This document shows positions 33,966-46,187 of a stretch of DNA of 64,000 nt, piece by piece (positions within the stretch are counted from its first letter, which is position 1; every line of letters begins with the position of its first letter). Where the stretch lies: positions 650,102,468 through 650,166,467 of the forward strand of contig NC_081409.1 of NCBI RefSeq assembly GCF_030272615.1, in the 5' to 3' direction. The position numbers and the translations under genes are program-made. The notes under the pieces were generated by a model. That model was not told where the DNA came from. It searched no databases and worked only from the letters and a program-made list of their open reading frames with translations. Origin of the DNA: Cryptomeria japonica (taxonomy: Eukaryota; Streptophyta; Pinopsida; Cupressales; Cupressaceae).

Positions 33966-35948
33966 ATGGCTCAAACCCGATCACAAGCAAGACAACGAGA
34001 AATAGAAATGGAAGAACAAGAAGAGGAAAATCTCAATGAATTTCAAGAAGCACTTGGAGGAAATGCAAATGACGAAAACCCAAGTACTCCTACTCCTGCA
34101 ACAATAGAAAGGGCCCAGCATAACCCTCTCTTTAACAGACTGTTTGATGAAATACTCAGGAGCAATGCGAGTGCTCACTTCTTAAGACTCGCTCAAGAAG
34201 GAGCAAAACTCCCCTCTGACTTTGATCTTGCCCAATTAAGACAAGTATCAGAAAGACAAAGTCCCCATGAAGAGGAAAGAGGTAGAGATCCCATCAGATA
34301 TAACATTCCTCGAGGTAACCCACCACCTCCTCCTCCAAATGAAATGGAGATGTTGCGGCAACAAGTCAAGAATCTCACCCAACAACTTCATAGTGGTGTC
34401 AAGACTAACCAATTCTCACTCAATGACATCTGTCCCTATCCCTTTGATAGGAATCTTTATATGCCACCCTTTCCACGAGGATTCGAAACACCCAAATTTG
34501 AAAAATATAGAGGAAAGAGAGATCCCCGTGATCATGTCAGAGAATTTCATTCCGCTTGTCTCCAAGTGGCATATGAAGACACCTACCTAATGCACCTTTT
34601 TCCCCAAAGCTTGGGAGGAACAACCACATCATGGTTTTCCTGACTACCAGGTGGCATTAGAACATTTGAGGAACTCATCCAGAAGTTCCTACCTCATTAC
34701 TCTCATAACATTGAATGCGACATCACCATGGCTGATCTGTACAACACCAAACAAAAACCAGGTGAACTATTCTCAGTATTCCTGCAATGATGGCGTCAAA
34801 TGTCTAGCAGACGTTCTCTTCATTTACCTGAATGAGAACTAGTGGAAATATTCATTTATAACTTAAACGAAGAAATGGAATTTCACCTGGATGTCAAAGA
34901 CATAGACTCTTTTAATGATATGATCACTAAGGGTTTGAAATGTGAAAGGGCACTTATCAAGAAAGGACTCATCAAAATCTATAACGAACCAAAGGATGGT
35001 CCTCACCCACGCTTCAATAGCGATAAACCAAGCTTCTGGAACAAAAACAAAAATATCATCAACGATGGGGTTGTGGATGCCAGGACTATACAAAATGCAC
35101 AACCTGTGGTTCGATTTGCAGGACAAAATCCTCCACCTCAGAATAACACAAATGTTCCTTCCAATCAAGGTCGCATCACATCTCACGATGAACCAAGACC
35201 TCGTCAGCAAAAACAGAAACGCACATACACTCCCTTAGGGGAACCCATTGAAACTGTCTTGCAACAACTCATTTCTCAAAATTTGGTCACTCTACCTAAA
35301 CTATCAAACTATGAGCCTCAGGTCAAACCGGCATGGTGGAGAGATACTGAACACTGTGAATTCCATCAAGGAAGAGGGCACAAGACAAGTAATTGTCACC
35401 GATTAAAAGATCTTATCCAGGATCTTATTGATCGAGGAGAAATTGAAATTGAAGGACATGACCCAAAAACAACCAATAATGATCATCTGATGTTCAAAAA
35501 TCCACTTCCATCACAAGATCAAAGGGGTCCTTCCACTTCCAGGCGAGGCACTAATACCACTGATTATACACAGGCTGCGCATAATTACACTGTAAATCAT
35601 CTGTATGATGCCAGTGAACAAGTTGTAACTATAACCTTCAAAAATCCCAACTCAAGTTGCAATGTTGTTACGCGTCATGGCAAGGTCACCATGAAGGCAG
35701 CTCCACAAGGCACCACCTCCATCCGAAAGCAGTACAATCTTGTGGAACAATTAGATAAAACCCCTGCGCTTATATCCATTTTAGAGCTTTTGCGCCTATC
35801 GCCATCTCATAAAACTATCTTGGATCAAGCACTCCAAGAGGCGTCAGTCCCTGCAAATCTGAATACAGACCAATTTCAAGCCATGGTTGGAAGTCTAAAG
35901 TCATCACCTTGTCTCACTTTTTCCGAAAGTGACAACTCTTCCTTCTAG
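33966..35948 (+). pseudogene. Element E gag (Tat-type), three nonsense codons
   Basis: The start MAQTRSQARQREIEMEEQ at 33966 is followed by an acidic region, a Pro-rich segment, and the gag core FEKYRGKRDPRDHVREFH and SLGGTTTSWFS. TGA stops follow at about 34641, 34788 and 34832, each explainable by TGG or CGA changing to TGA; the frame is otherwise continuous to 35948. The C-terminal half has VKPAWWRDTEHCEFHQGR with knuckle CEFHQGRGHKTSNC (CX2HX4HX4C). Gag would package the RNA. D's gag aligns over the visible part. Confidence 0.9.
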
Positions 35949-36431
35949 CAACCTCATAACGCTTCACTACACATTAAAGGCTTCATCAACCAACACAGGA
36001 TCAAGAGAGTCTTGATAGATAATGGAGCAGGCTTGAACATTTGTACATTATAGTTGGTCACCGCATTGGGATATGTGGTAGAATCAGTGGATCCTCATAA
36101 CAAGATCACAATCAAAGCCTATGACAATGTAGAGCGTTCATCCAAAGGAGCTGTGGTACTACCAATCCGAGTGGGCCCCGTGGTAAAACACATCATTTGT
36201 CAGGTTCTAGACCTCCCTCTGCCCTACAATCTATTGTTAGGAAGACCTTGGATACATGCCATGCAAGCCGTTCTATCTACCTACCATCAATGTATCAAGT
36301 TCCCACATAATGGTGTAGAGATCACAATCTTGGGCGATGCAAATCCTTTTCATATTGCCATAATATCAGCCATCAACCAGAAATTACCGTTCCCAATAAT
36401 AGAGAAGCCATTTCCTCCACATCATATATAA
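35949..36431 (+). pseudogene. Element E aspartic protease, one nonsense codon
   Basis: The core RVLIDNGAGLNICTL has D-N-G in place of the usual D-G/S-G or D-T-G; D's copy reads D-G-G. A TAG then interrupts, followed by ITIKAYDNVERSSKGAVVLP and the second motif LLLGRPWIHAMQ. It ends at a TAA near 36429. Continuous with gag but for one stop at the join. Confidence 0.87.
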
Positions 36432-37099
36432 GTCCCGCCTCTCTTGCCCATTCAAACACCACTATACCCAAGCAATAAAAGCTTAAGATGAAGATCGCAG
36501 AGGAAGGTCCTAGGGAATACAACTTGAGTCAACTCTTTTGTGTGGGACAAATGCCCACTTCTCCTCGAACACATGGTAAACCACAACAGTTACTCCAACA
36601 ACCCATAGTCACGCCAGCATGTGCTTTGACACCTTTCATCCTTGGAAAGAGTCAAGAAGAAGAAACCCAAGATGAGGACTTGGCGGAATGGATCTATAAA
36701 GATCCCATCACCACTAATCTACCACAAGTTAAACTTCCTATGGATTAGTATGGCAAAGGCCTCCTCATTATGCAAAGAATGGGGTATGATGGTCAGAGTG
36801 CTTTAGGATATTGCAAACAAGAATGACATGAACCTCTGCTGTCGGAATTAAAGCCCAAAGGTAACACAGGCCTAGGCTTTGAAAAAGAGATCTTTCCTAA
36901 GCTCAGATTCAAAGGAAAACACAACAAACCATTTTGTCCACCTACTGCAAAGAGGACACCTTTTATAATCAAGGCACCATCAAGCACCATCCCAACTGCC
37001 CCATCAAGGCTCAAAACCCCAACACAACTATCACCAATACCAATCATCCCACCAAGTGAACCAGTAATCCCATCAATAGTACCATTAGCAGCACCAACT
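36432..37099 (+). pseudogene. Element E G-patch-like segment and Pro/Ala-rich linker
   Basis: A frame resumes at 36488 and, past a TAG at 36746, reads GLLIMQRMGYDGQSALGY, then a TGA, then HEPLLSELKPKGNTGLGF. Aromatic-Gly, LG-like and G-L-G-F spacing matches the G-patch consensus. G-patch modules downstream of protease are known in betaretroviruses, where they aid reverse transcription. Next is a Pro/Ala/Thr-rich stretch with a repeated A-P-T-V-P pattern. Two stops would block translation. Confidence 0.62.
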
Positions 37100-38880
37100 G
37101 TGTCAGAACCCGTAGCAACATCTATAGCACCAACAGTTCCAGCAGAAGCAACTGAGTCAATATTACTGATACTCCCCGTACTAGATTCCTTGATCCCCAT
37201 CAATCTTCCTGCAACACCGATCACTACAAAGGTACATCAACCAATCACACCTGCAGTGTTTAACTCAAAAGACATCCCAGTATGGTATAGCAATCGGATG
37301 CTGGAAAGTGACTCAGAGACTGACTCACATGAGTGGGAATTTGATTCTGTACAGCTTAACACTTCAGATGAAGAAGACACATCACCACCTCCACCACGCA
37401 AAGACATCCCTGTTTACGGAGAAGCACAGATAAAGACCACTTGGGTTCCTGAACTGGAAACATCTTCCACAGACCCTACGTCTCATCCTACGCCTAATTC
37501 TGACAGGGAGAGTACCATTAACGACCTTCACCATAATGTCTTAACCCTCACTGATACATCTAACACACTTAACCTAATCGATGAAGTAATGCCCATTATC
37601 CACCCTGAACTCATCGAATGGAACCAACCAAATCCTCCATGTCTTGACTTCTTCCAAAACGATGAGGCCATCATTGACTTTTTGGAATTAAGGGATAACC
37701 TACCAAGCAGGGATCACAAAGCTGGATTCGCCATTGAACTTAATAGCGCAGCATACTTCGGGGTGGATGCCAAACCTTTCAGCTGCAAAAATATAACAAT
37801 AAAACATGGATCTTCTAGTGAAAACCACACTGTGGCACTGTTTGATCCAACAAAAGTAAAAAGAAAGAGCGTATCCAACGGTGAAAACCTCTCTGAGGCA
37901 CCTGAGGATGAAGGGTTTGATATTCTCCCTACTAATGTACAACATGAACGATCAACGATTCTCATCGAGGAAACCAAAGAATACAATGTGGGGACTCCTG
38001 AAAATTCTCATCTCATACATCTGGCATCTCTTCTCACTCTAGAGAAACAGCCTAAATTTATAGCGTTCTTCCAGAAGCATCAGATCAACTTTGCATGGTC
38101 ATATGCAGACATGCCTGAGCTTGATCTTGATTTAGTCATGCATCACCTCACCGTAGTAGAAGGAGCCAAACTTGTCAAGAAGAACCTTCGTAAGATGCAT
38201 CCCCAGATTGCAGTGCTAGTCAAAACAGAACTCAAGAAACTCCTAGATGTTGGTTTCATTAGGCCAATTGATTATGCAGAATGGATCTCCAACATTGTGC
38301 CTGTCGAAAAACCAAAAGGGGGCATCTGCATTTGTACTGACTTCAGAGATCTGAATAAGGCATGTCCTAAGGATGACTTCCCCCTACCAAATATCGACAT
38401 CATAGTGGATCTGACAGCAGGACATGCCATGCTTTCACTCATGGATGGCTTTTTAGGATACAATCAAATAAAGATCGCACCAGAGGACCAACATAAGACA
38501 ACCTTCACATGTCCATGGGGCACATATTGCTAGAATGTAATGCCTTTTGGTCTAAAGAATGCAGGAGCGACCTATCAACGAGCAATGACCACCATCTTCC
38601 ATGACATGATGCATACTATGATGGAAGATTATGTTGATGACTTACTAGCAAAATCACTCACCAGAGAAGGGCATCTCCACATCTTAGCTAAAATCTTTGA
38701 TAGATTGGAACAATACCATGGTTGACTCAACCCAAAGAAATGTGTCTTTGGAGTGACCTCCAGGAAGCTTCTAGGATACATTGTCTCAAACAAAGGTATT
38801 GAGGTTGACCCAGCAAAGGTAAAAGCAATCATGGACATGCCACCTCCAAAGAATATCAGTCAGTTAAGGACCCTACAAGG
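37100..38880 (+). pseudogene. Element E reverse transcriptase (gypsy) with acidic N-terminal extension
   Basis: The first 300 residues are acidic and low in recognisable domains (SDSETDSHEWEFDSV, TSDEEDTSPPPPRK). RT follows: INFAWSYADMPELDLDLVMH, KKLLDVGFIRPIDYAEWISN, LNKACPKDDFPLPNIDI, SLMDGFLGYNQIKIAPEDQ, a TAG in place of the W of YCWN (38532), MPFGLKNAGATYQRAM, and the catalytic EDYVDDLLAKS. TGAs after QYHG (about 38723) and LQSI (about 38898) bound the connection domain. All key residues are present apart from the nonsense codons. Confidence 0.9.
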
Positions 38881-39513
38881 ACGACTTCAATCCATCTGAA
38901 GATTCATTGCACAATTGGCTGATAAGTGTCACCCATTCACACACCTGCTACACAAGAATATCCGCTTTCAGTGGGATGCCCGATGCCAACAAGCATTTCA
39001 AACACTTAAAGACTATCTCATGAATCCACCATTGTTGATGCCACCAGATCCAAGTAGACCGTCGTTACTCTATATCTTAGCAACAAGTACAACATTGGGT
39101 GTACTAGTGGCACAACATAATGCAGAAGGAAAAGAGTGCGTTGTTTACTATATCTCTCGCACACTGGTGGGCTATGAACTCAATTACACGCCTATTGAGT
39201 GAGCTTGCCTAGCAGTAATCCTGTTAGCCACTAAACTGAGGCACTATCTATTAATACACAAGGTACAACTCATTGCAAATATTGATCCACTCAAGTATTT
39301 ACTCAGCAAAGCAGAATTGACAGGCCGCTTGGCCAAATGGGTGATGATTCTAAGTGAATTTGACATCGAGTATGTGGACCGTAAAGCTATCAAAGGGCAA
39401 GTTATTGCAGATCAGTTAGCCGATGCACCACTCATAGGCGATCATCCTCTCATTTCCAATTTTCTAGATGAAGAGATATTCATGATCACAACAACACAAC
39501 CATGGAAATTATA
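38881..39513 (+). pseudogene. Element E connection and first RNase H domain
   Basis: HPFTHLLHKNIRFQWDARC, then LLYILATSTTLGVLVAQHN, where the catalytic D-A-S is replaced, and VVYYISRTLVGYELNYTPIE, a TGA, ACLAVILLATKLRHYLL. It ends with the tether FDIEYVDRKAIKGQVIADQL. This domain has lost its catalytic Asp in both D and E. Confidence 0.85.
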
Positions 39514-40092
39514 ATTTGATGGTTCATACACTAGGCACGACTCGGGGGCAGGAATTCTATTTATCACACCTCAGGGTGATAGCATCCCGAAGTCTTACAG
39601 GCTCACATTTCCATGCACAAACAACATAGCAGAGTATGAGGCCTTGATCACAGGACTCAGGTTAGCCATACAATGGAAATTACAAGAACTGCAAGTATAT
39701 GGCGATTCCCAACTAGTCATTCGACAAGCAACAGATGAATATCAGACCAAAGATGATAAACTCATGCCCTATAAGCAAATGGTGGACACTCTAAAGACAT
39801 CATTTACTACTATCACTTTTGAGCAGATACCAAGAGATCAGAATCGAGCTGTTGATGCTATGGCTACCATCGCATCTCTCCTAGATCTTCCACAAAATTC
39901 AACATGCTATGAGTTCTTGGTAGAACAACTTTGGATCCCCGCTTATGATATCTCCGAATCCGAGATGATATGTCACCTTGTTGGTTCTGAATCCCCATGG
40001 TATGGTGAGTTCTACACCTATCTCCGCGATCACACCCTTCCTCCCAACCAATCGAATAACCAACGTAAAACCTTGATTCGCCAAACTGCTTG
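39514..40092 (+). pseudogene. Element E second (archaeal-type) RNase H
   Basis: After a TAA at 39512 (probably from TAC, since the Tyr precedes FDGS in related copies) come FDGSYTRHDSGAGILF (Asp), TNNIAEYEALITGLRL (Glu), LQVYGDSQLVIRQAT (Asp) and NRAVDAMATIASLL (Asp). All four catalytic acids are intact. It is open from 39514 to 40092, where a TGA follows. The second RNase H probably supplies the activity the first has lost. Confidence 0.86.
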
Positions 40093-41254
40093 ATATACCA
40101 TTATTGCCGAAACCCTATACCGACGCAGTCTTGATGGTACTCTCCTTTGATGTCTGGAACAAGGTGAGATAACAAAGGCTTTGGAAGAGGTACATGAAGG
40201 AATTTGTGGAACCCATGCAAGTGGTCCGTCATTAGCCAAGAAACTCCTGCGCAATGGATACTATTGGCCATTTATGGAAAAGGATTCCTACTACTTTGTC
40301 AGAAAATGCAAGAAATGTCAAGTTCATGGCAACTTGATACATGCACCAGCACAGGAACTGCAACCAATCACAACACCATGGCCTTTTTGTCAATGGGGCT
40401 TTGACCTTGTGGTTAAGATTCATCCATCTTCATCCAATGGCCATAAATTCATTATTACCGCCACTGAATATTTCACAAAGTGGATCGAAGCTGTTCCACT
40501 TACCCAAGTCACTGACAAGCAGATCGCCTCATTCATCCTCAACTACATCATCTGCCGGTATGGTGTGCCCATGTCCATCATCACAGATAACGGTCTTCCT
40601 TTCAAAAATCAGGATGTCCGCGAACTTTGTGAGAAATTTCATATCCAACACTACTTTTCCACTCCCTATTACCCACAAGGCAATGGTCAGGCTGAAGCAT
40701 CCAATAAAAACATATTGAGGATCCTAAAGAAGACAGTCAATGATGCCGGTCGTGATTGGCATGTTCAATTGAATCTAGCGCTATGGGCATATCGAACTAG
40801 CATTCGAACCCCTACAGGTGCAACTCCTTATTCATTGGTCTATGGTGCTGAAGCTATCTTACCTATTGAGGTCGAGATACCATCCTTACGGGTTTCCTTG
40901 CACAATCTCATCGATGATGAAGCATACAGAGTCTCACGCCTTCAGGACTTAGAGTTACTTGATGAGAAGCGACAAGCTGCATACAACCATCTCAAAGCCT
41001 ATCAGCAGCGCATGAGTAGAAGCTACAATCACCGAGTTAGATCTCGTACATTTGAGGTAGGTGATCTTGTTCTACGAGAGAATCCTTGCAACCAACCAAA
41101 CAGAGAACATCAGGGCAAGTTTGAATCAAACTGGCTGGGCCCATATGTTGTCACTGTTGTATTTGGGTTTGGGGCATATCAGTTGGCTACATTAGAAGGA
41201 GAACCACTCGCAGATCCAATCAATAGCATGCACCTCAAACGGTTTTATACCTAA
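40093..41254 (+). pseudogene. Element E integrase (gypsy), nearly intact
   Basis: A TGA at about 40150 lies just before the open 357-codon stretch 40181-41254. The zinc domain is H...H...CKKC (EVHEGICGTHASG, VRKCKKCQVHG). The catalytic triad is D in QWGFDLVVKI, D in SIITDNGLPF and E in GQAEASNKN. TGATPYSLVYGAEAILP and the C-terminal domain (RTFEVGDLVLRENP, KFESNWLGPYVVT) follow, ending MHLKRFYT. No chromodomain is present, as expected for the Tat group. It would insert the element DNA. Confidence 0.92.
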
Positions 41255-43606
41255 GCTGAACAAAGCATCAGGCTCCCCTACATATCAGAAACATACCAAA
41301 AACATTCAGAAAAATGTCCTAAAGAAATACAAAAACATTCAAAAAGTAAAGAAAAATCATGCATCCAAACGGTGAACAACCACTCCGGTGGCACCTTGGG
41401 TAAGTGCGATGGTGAAAACCTGGCAAATAGGCGCCACTCATAAAAACAATGGCTCCAATATCTTTCAGGCTCGTTGTGATCACTTCATACATACATCCAT
41501 CCATCCATCAACCATGGCTTGTTATAAATCTACAAATCCAAGAAAGTACTGCATGCATCCTACATCCCGCTTTTTTATAGTCATGTCTAAAAACTGGGGG
41601 CAATGTCTTTAACCTATTGATGGAAGTGGATTCTACATTGTCATGTGATTCATTAAAGTTCTTCATTTAAAACTATCTCACAAAATCCAAAAAACATTCA
41701 AAACAATTCAAAATCCAAAAACATTCAAAACAATCACCAAAATATCAAAAACATTGGAAATCAAATCAACAAAATCCAAAAACATTAGAAAACATCAAAA
41801 ATCAATAAAAAACATGGCAACACATTGTACATACTCATCCGCGCAGATACTAAACAAACATTGTGATATACTCCACAAAATGACCATTTACCAATCAAAC
41901 CACACAATCAACATCAACAAATCAGAAATTGTCTTTAAACAAGGATGCATCCTTCCTTACCAAAACAAAGACAAAGTGACATTTTCTTTGACAAGAAAAT
42001 TATGTTAAGCTATCAAATACTTGGTTGATTTATGAGTACAATCTTTTGTTTATCTGTATCGGGATCTTTCAGCATTGTTTTGTATCGTTTGCGCATTACT
42101 TCCGATGGAGTTCTGGGGCATGTACTAATGGTGTCTACGTGGGAAGTTCACCAAGCTACGTGATCTTATGCCAAATGCAGTCATAGATCATTACGACTTG
42201 TTGACTACAGCGTATACCTCAACCATATGAGCATGAACCATTACCAAGGATCCTTATTCTTTATTCTTTATGTATATACTGTTTGTTTGCAGGTACAATG
42301 CTCTTTCTTTGGTTCCTCCTACCTCATCCAAACTGGATAAAGGTTTTATCTCTTAGTATGGTATGCACTTGTCTCAGGATATGATCAGTCTAAGATCAAG
42401 GAGGACGTTCCAAGTCATGCATGAAAGGAGATAATCCTTATCTGTTCTGCAAGCAATACTCAGGTCAACTTGATCCATTATATCAAGTTGCTTGTATTAA
42501 CTTGCTATATCAAATCCATGTAAGAAATACTCTGGTCATCTTGAATCTTTATGTCAAGTTGCTTGTATTTTCTTACAACATTTTAAAGCTCAATGATAAA
42601 AAATAAAGCACCATGGATCGTCATTCCATCTCATCTATATATATTGCATTTTGTTGCATTCCACCCATCCATAAATTCATAATAGCTGCATATCATGCAT
42701 ACATAGTCATAATAATGCATACTCTATTTTACTCATCTTCTTCCATAGGACTCGGTCCTAGTCCTCCATATCTTCTATCTAACATCGAATCCCCCCTCAC
42801 CCTCCCTATCTTGATCATCAACATCATCCTAATCCCTTCATCGCTTCCCATCCTCACTCATCCACAAAATTAAGCCAATTACTTTGTCTACATAGATACA
42901 TCGACTCCCACACACCTAGACTATCAACAGATACTTTGATCAAGTATCTTCGGATCTCAACAAGTAATCGATCATGGTAATCCTAGACTACATCAGGTAT
43001 TTATCATAATGACCTAGTCTCAACGGGGCCGCCATGATTTCCCACAACCATCCATCACATGCACATACTATCAATTGATCAACCAATCAAACACAATCCA
43101 ACGGATAATTACATCAATTGTCTACGTCTCAACGAGTATTTTGCTTCATATACCTTGACTTTATCGGACAATTACATCAATTGTCTAAGTCACATCAGGT
43201 CACTTTGATTCACTTACTCAGACTTTATCATGTCCAAGTGACCAACTGACATCAACTATCACGCTTTGACTTGACAGGGGCAATTAAACCGATTGCACCA
43301 GATTGTCCAACCAATTTTGATCAATTGTATAGCATCAATCCAAACCCCACACTACATCTGCTATGTATCTCTTGCATGACCTCAGGGTACTCGCTGGCTT
43401 GTTGTTTCTTCATATTCACTCCATTTTCTCCGATTCTTTCATCATTAGTTCTAATTTCTTCTATTCTACCTCCCCTCCACTTTTCATTCTTTTTCGAGAG
43501 ATCGCCCGATTTTTCAAAAAAAATTCGGCCCATCTCTCAAGGGGGCATATCACCCACACACCTATTTTTCTTTCTTTGAAACGACGCGATAAAACCGCAC
43601 CGTCTC
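41255..43606 (+). other. Element E 3' untranslated region
   Basis: AT-rich, no gene. It begins with CATTCAAAAA-type short repeats (41300-41810), shares GGTGAAAACCTGGCAA (41411) with D, and from about 42890 has loosely repeated phrases around ACTTTGATCA, TCTCAACG and ATTACATCAATTGTCTA. No antisense PMD frame is seen, unlike D. Confidence 0.7.
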
Positions 43607-43619
43607 AAAGAGGGGCAAA
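43607..43619 (+). other. Element E polypurine tract
   Basis: AAAGAGGGGCAAA directly before the TG of the 3' LTR, the typical plus-strand primer position; D has the related AAAGAGGAGCAACA at 46174-46187. Confidence 0.88.
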
Positions 43620-45296
43620 TGTAGTCACATAAATCTGTCCACTTAATTAAATGAATATTTAGTATTTATTTGATTATTTAACCATCAATCAATAATTAAT
43701 TAAATTAATATTTAATTAATTCATCTTAACCCTCTTCTCCTATTAATTAAATAAATTATTCAATTTATTTGATTTAATTCACTTAGCCAAATTCAGACCA
43801 TTAATTAAATAAATAAATCATATTTGTTTAATTAAATCTTCTCTCACATTTAAATAAATTAATATTTATTTAAAACCCCCAAAATCTCATCTCTCACATT
43901 TAAATAAATTAACATTTATTTAAATCACCTTTATCCTCCACCCACTTGCATTTTCCTACAAATGCAAGCTGCACAACTATTTTAAATAAATCATTTATTT
44001 AAATCACCTTTATCCTCCACCCACTTGCATTTTCCTACAAATGCAAGTTGCACAACTATTTTAAATAAATTATTTATTTAAAATCTTATTTATCCTCACC
44101 CACTTGAAACCTTTAATGGTTTCCCTTAAAGTCTTCAAACTTGATGGCTTTAAAGTCTTCAAACTTAATGGCTTCCCTTAAAGTCTTCTTAAGACTTTAA
44201 TGGTTTTCCTTAAAGTCTTCAAGTCTTTAATGGTTTCCCTCAAAGTCTTCAAGCATTTTAATGCTTTATCTTCCTTTTTCTCATTTAAATAAATTAATAT
44301 TTATTTGAATATTTACCCAATGAAAATTACACCATTTAATTGAAATAAATGATTTTATTTTAATTGAAAATACCAAAATTCCTCCCACTTGCATTTTCCT
44401 ACAAAATCCACTTGCATGCCTAAACCCCTTCTAGATTCTTCTAAACCTTCCCTAATTAACCTAATCCATCCCCTAAATATTGTCACATTCCTAAGCAAAT
44501 TGGAGTCACTTCTCAAAGACTCTAAAGTCTTTGAAAAGCAATTAATACTTTGTGTGTTCAACAAATTAACCTCTAAAGTCTTCCAAACCACTTATGGCTC
44601 TTACATGACCATTAATGGTTAATTCCACTTGCACCCATGGTTAAGGACTTTGACCCCTAACTTAACCCTCATGTAACCCATGTGTCTCTTCAAACCATTT
44701 ATTCCTTTGACTAGGGTAACCATCATGTCCCCTCAAGCATTTAATGCTCCTTATCTCTCCTCTCAAGCCTCCTCATGGTGACACTTGTCAACATGGGATT
44801 CAGTTGAAAGTCTCACATGGATTGAATATCTTTCAATCCTAACCTTTGTTAAGATTGCTCAATCTTAGCCCTTCATTTCCTCATTTCTTCTATAAATAGA
44901 ACCCTTCTCCTCAAGCAAAGAAGGAAGCATTAGAGTATTGTTGTTATACTGGCATTAGCAGAGAGCTTTCTCATAGCATCACTATCTACACTTGCATAAC
45001 ATTTGCTTATCATATTCAACCATCTTGAATCTCCATATGGCATCCATGGCTAGTGCTAAAAGCTGAGAGCTACACTCGTTCGAGACTTGGAGAGGAGAGG
45101 AACAAGGGAGGAGCAACTATGAGCATCTTGATTAGCTATTTTATTCTATGTTTATATGCTTTCTATTTCATGCTTAATATCTCTCTTGATATGCCTGTTT
45201 AGGATAATCTTTTGTTGCTAACACTAACGTTTGTTTCTTGTGCTCTTGTGTGTGTTGCCATCAAACAGATTTTCTAATCTTTTTTGCAGAGCATCG
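43620..45296 (+). repeat. Element E 3' LTR
   Basis: 1677 bp, same as the 5' LTR less one 79-bp unit and one base. The last dinucleotide is CG instead of CA, a single transition. TATA box at 44891. Confidence 0.92.
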
Positions 45297-45301
45297 CTTT
45301 T
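45297..45301. repeat. Target site duplication of element E (right copy)
   Basis: CTTTT, matching 29509-29513, followed by a run of T. Confidence 0.8.
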
Positions 45302-46173
45302 TTTTTTCCAACTTTGTACCCCATGTGCTAAATCAGGGCCCCAAAGCACTAAGCTGCCACATATGAGCTAAACTTTTCCATAAATGTGCTATAAAAGACA
45401 ATCATCGCACTAACCTATCCTACGCGCTAACTAGCCTACCCATTGTGCTACCCTGTTTATCCAATGCACTATGCTATCCTACGCGCTAACTGACCTACCC
45501 ATTGTGCTTCTATACATACCCTATGCGCTAAAACCACCCTACGCACTAACCTACCCCTCGACCTCGTTGTAATGTGACACTGAGATGCTAAACCTACCTA
45601 GGGTTTTTTACACACTAAATCAACAAAATTCTACCCAAAATTGAAAAATGTGACGAAGATAAATAAAATTAATTAGAAACGAAAATGGATTTCGGCCACT
45701 TGCTGGTGGGCCATATGCAGCGGGTCTTCGGTATCGCCTGACGCGCTCAAATCAGTGCGAAAAATATGGAATCAACATTATCGTCAGAGCTCCAAATGTC
45801 ACAATCACAAAGAGACAAGTGTGCAAATGATTTTTTAAAGTCACTTTCTACCTTTTAATAGGGTAAAATCAAGGGTTAATAAGTGGGGCACGAATTTTAC
45901 TCCTACTTTTTCATTTTTAACCTCATCAACATCATTTTTTTTGGGAGATGAATCAATAATGTTCATACAACGCAGTCAATATGAACTCATATCACAATTA
46001 ATTCAAAAATGCTCATCAACTTGACAACTTTTCACTAGATCCTTGATTCATCTCCTTAGGCGGCATCACAATATCATTCATCAAATCTACATCTAGGACA
46101 TCATATCGATCAAATTTTGGCAAGCATATCCAACAATTTTTCTTTGAATCAACATGTGCACACACGCCACTTC
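45302..46173 (+). other. Element D 3' region, continued after element E
   Basis: No gene. About 45330-45560 has a loose repeat of GCGCTAA and CCTACCCATTGTGCT phrases. It ends at a polypurine-like tract at 46174-46187. Its assignment to D rests on position and on the related LTR that follows. Confidence 0.5.
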
Positions 46174-46187
46174 AAAGAGGAGCAACA
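46174..46187 (+). other. Element D polypurine tract
   Basis: AAAGAGGAGCAACA before the LTR TG, differing only slightly from E's tract. Confidence 0.65.

Larger units (their letters stand above)
29514..45296 (+). mobile_element. Element E: Ty3/gypsy Tat-type retrotransposon, full length
   Basis: 15,783 bp from LTR to LTR with a 5-bp duplication CTTTT. Plus-strand order: 5' LTR, primer site, a 2.7-kb leader, gag, protease, G-patch-like segment, RT, RNase H, second RNase H, integrase, 2.35-kb 3' region, polypurine tract and 3' LTR. The two RNase H domains, CX2H knuckle and integrase after RNase H place it in the gypsy Tat group. LTRs differ by about 13 of 490 sampled bases plus one 79-bp repeat unit. 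Over a dozen stop codons break gag-pol, nearly all without frameshift. It has no antisense PMD frame, unlike D. Confidence 0.93.

Noticed and set aside
36793-37224. 143-codon minus-strand frame rich in Gly/Thr/Asp
   Set aside because: Shadow of the Pro/Ala/Thr-rich linker of E's polyprotein on the plus strand.
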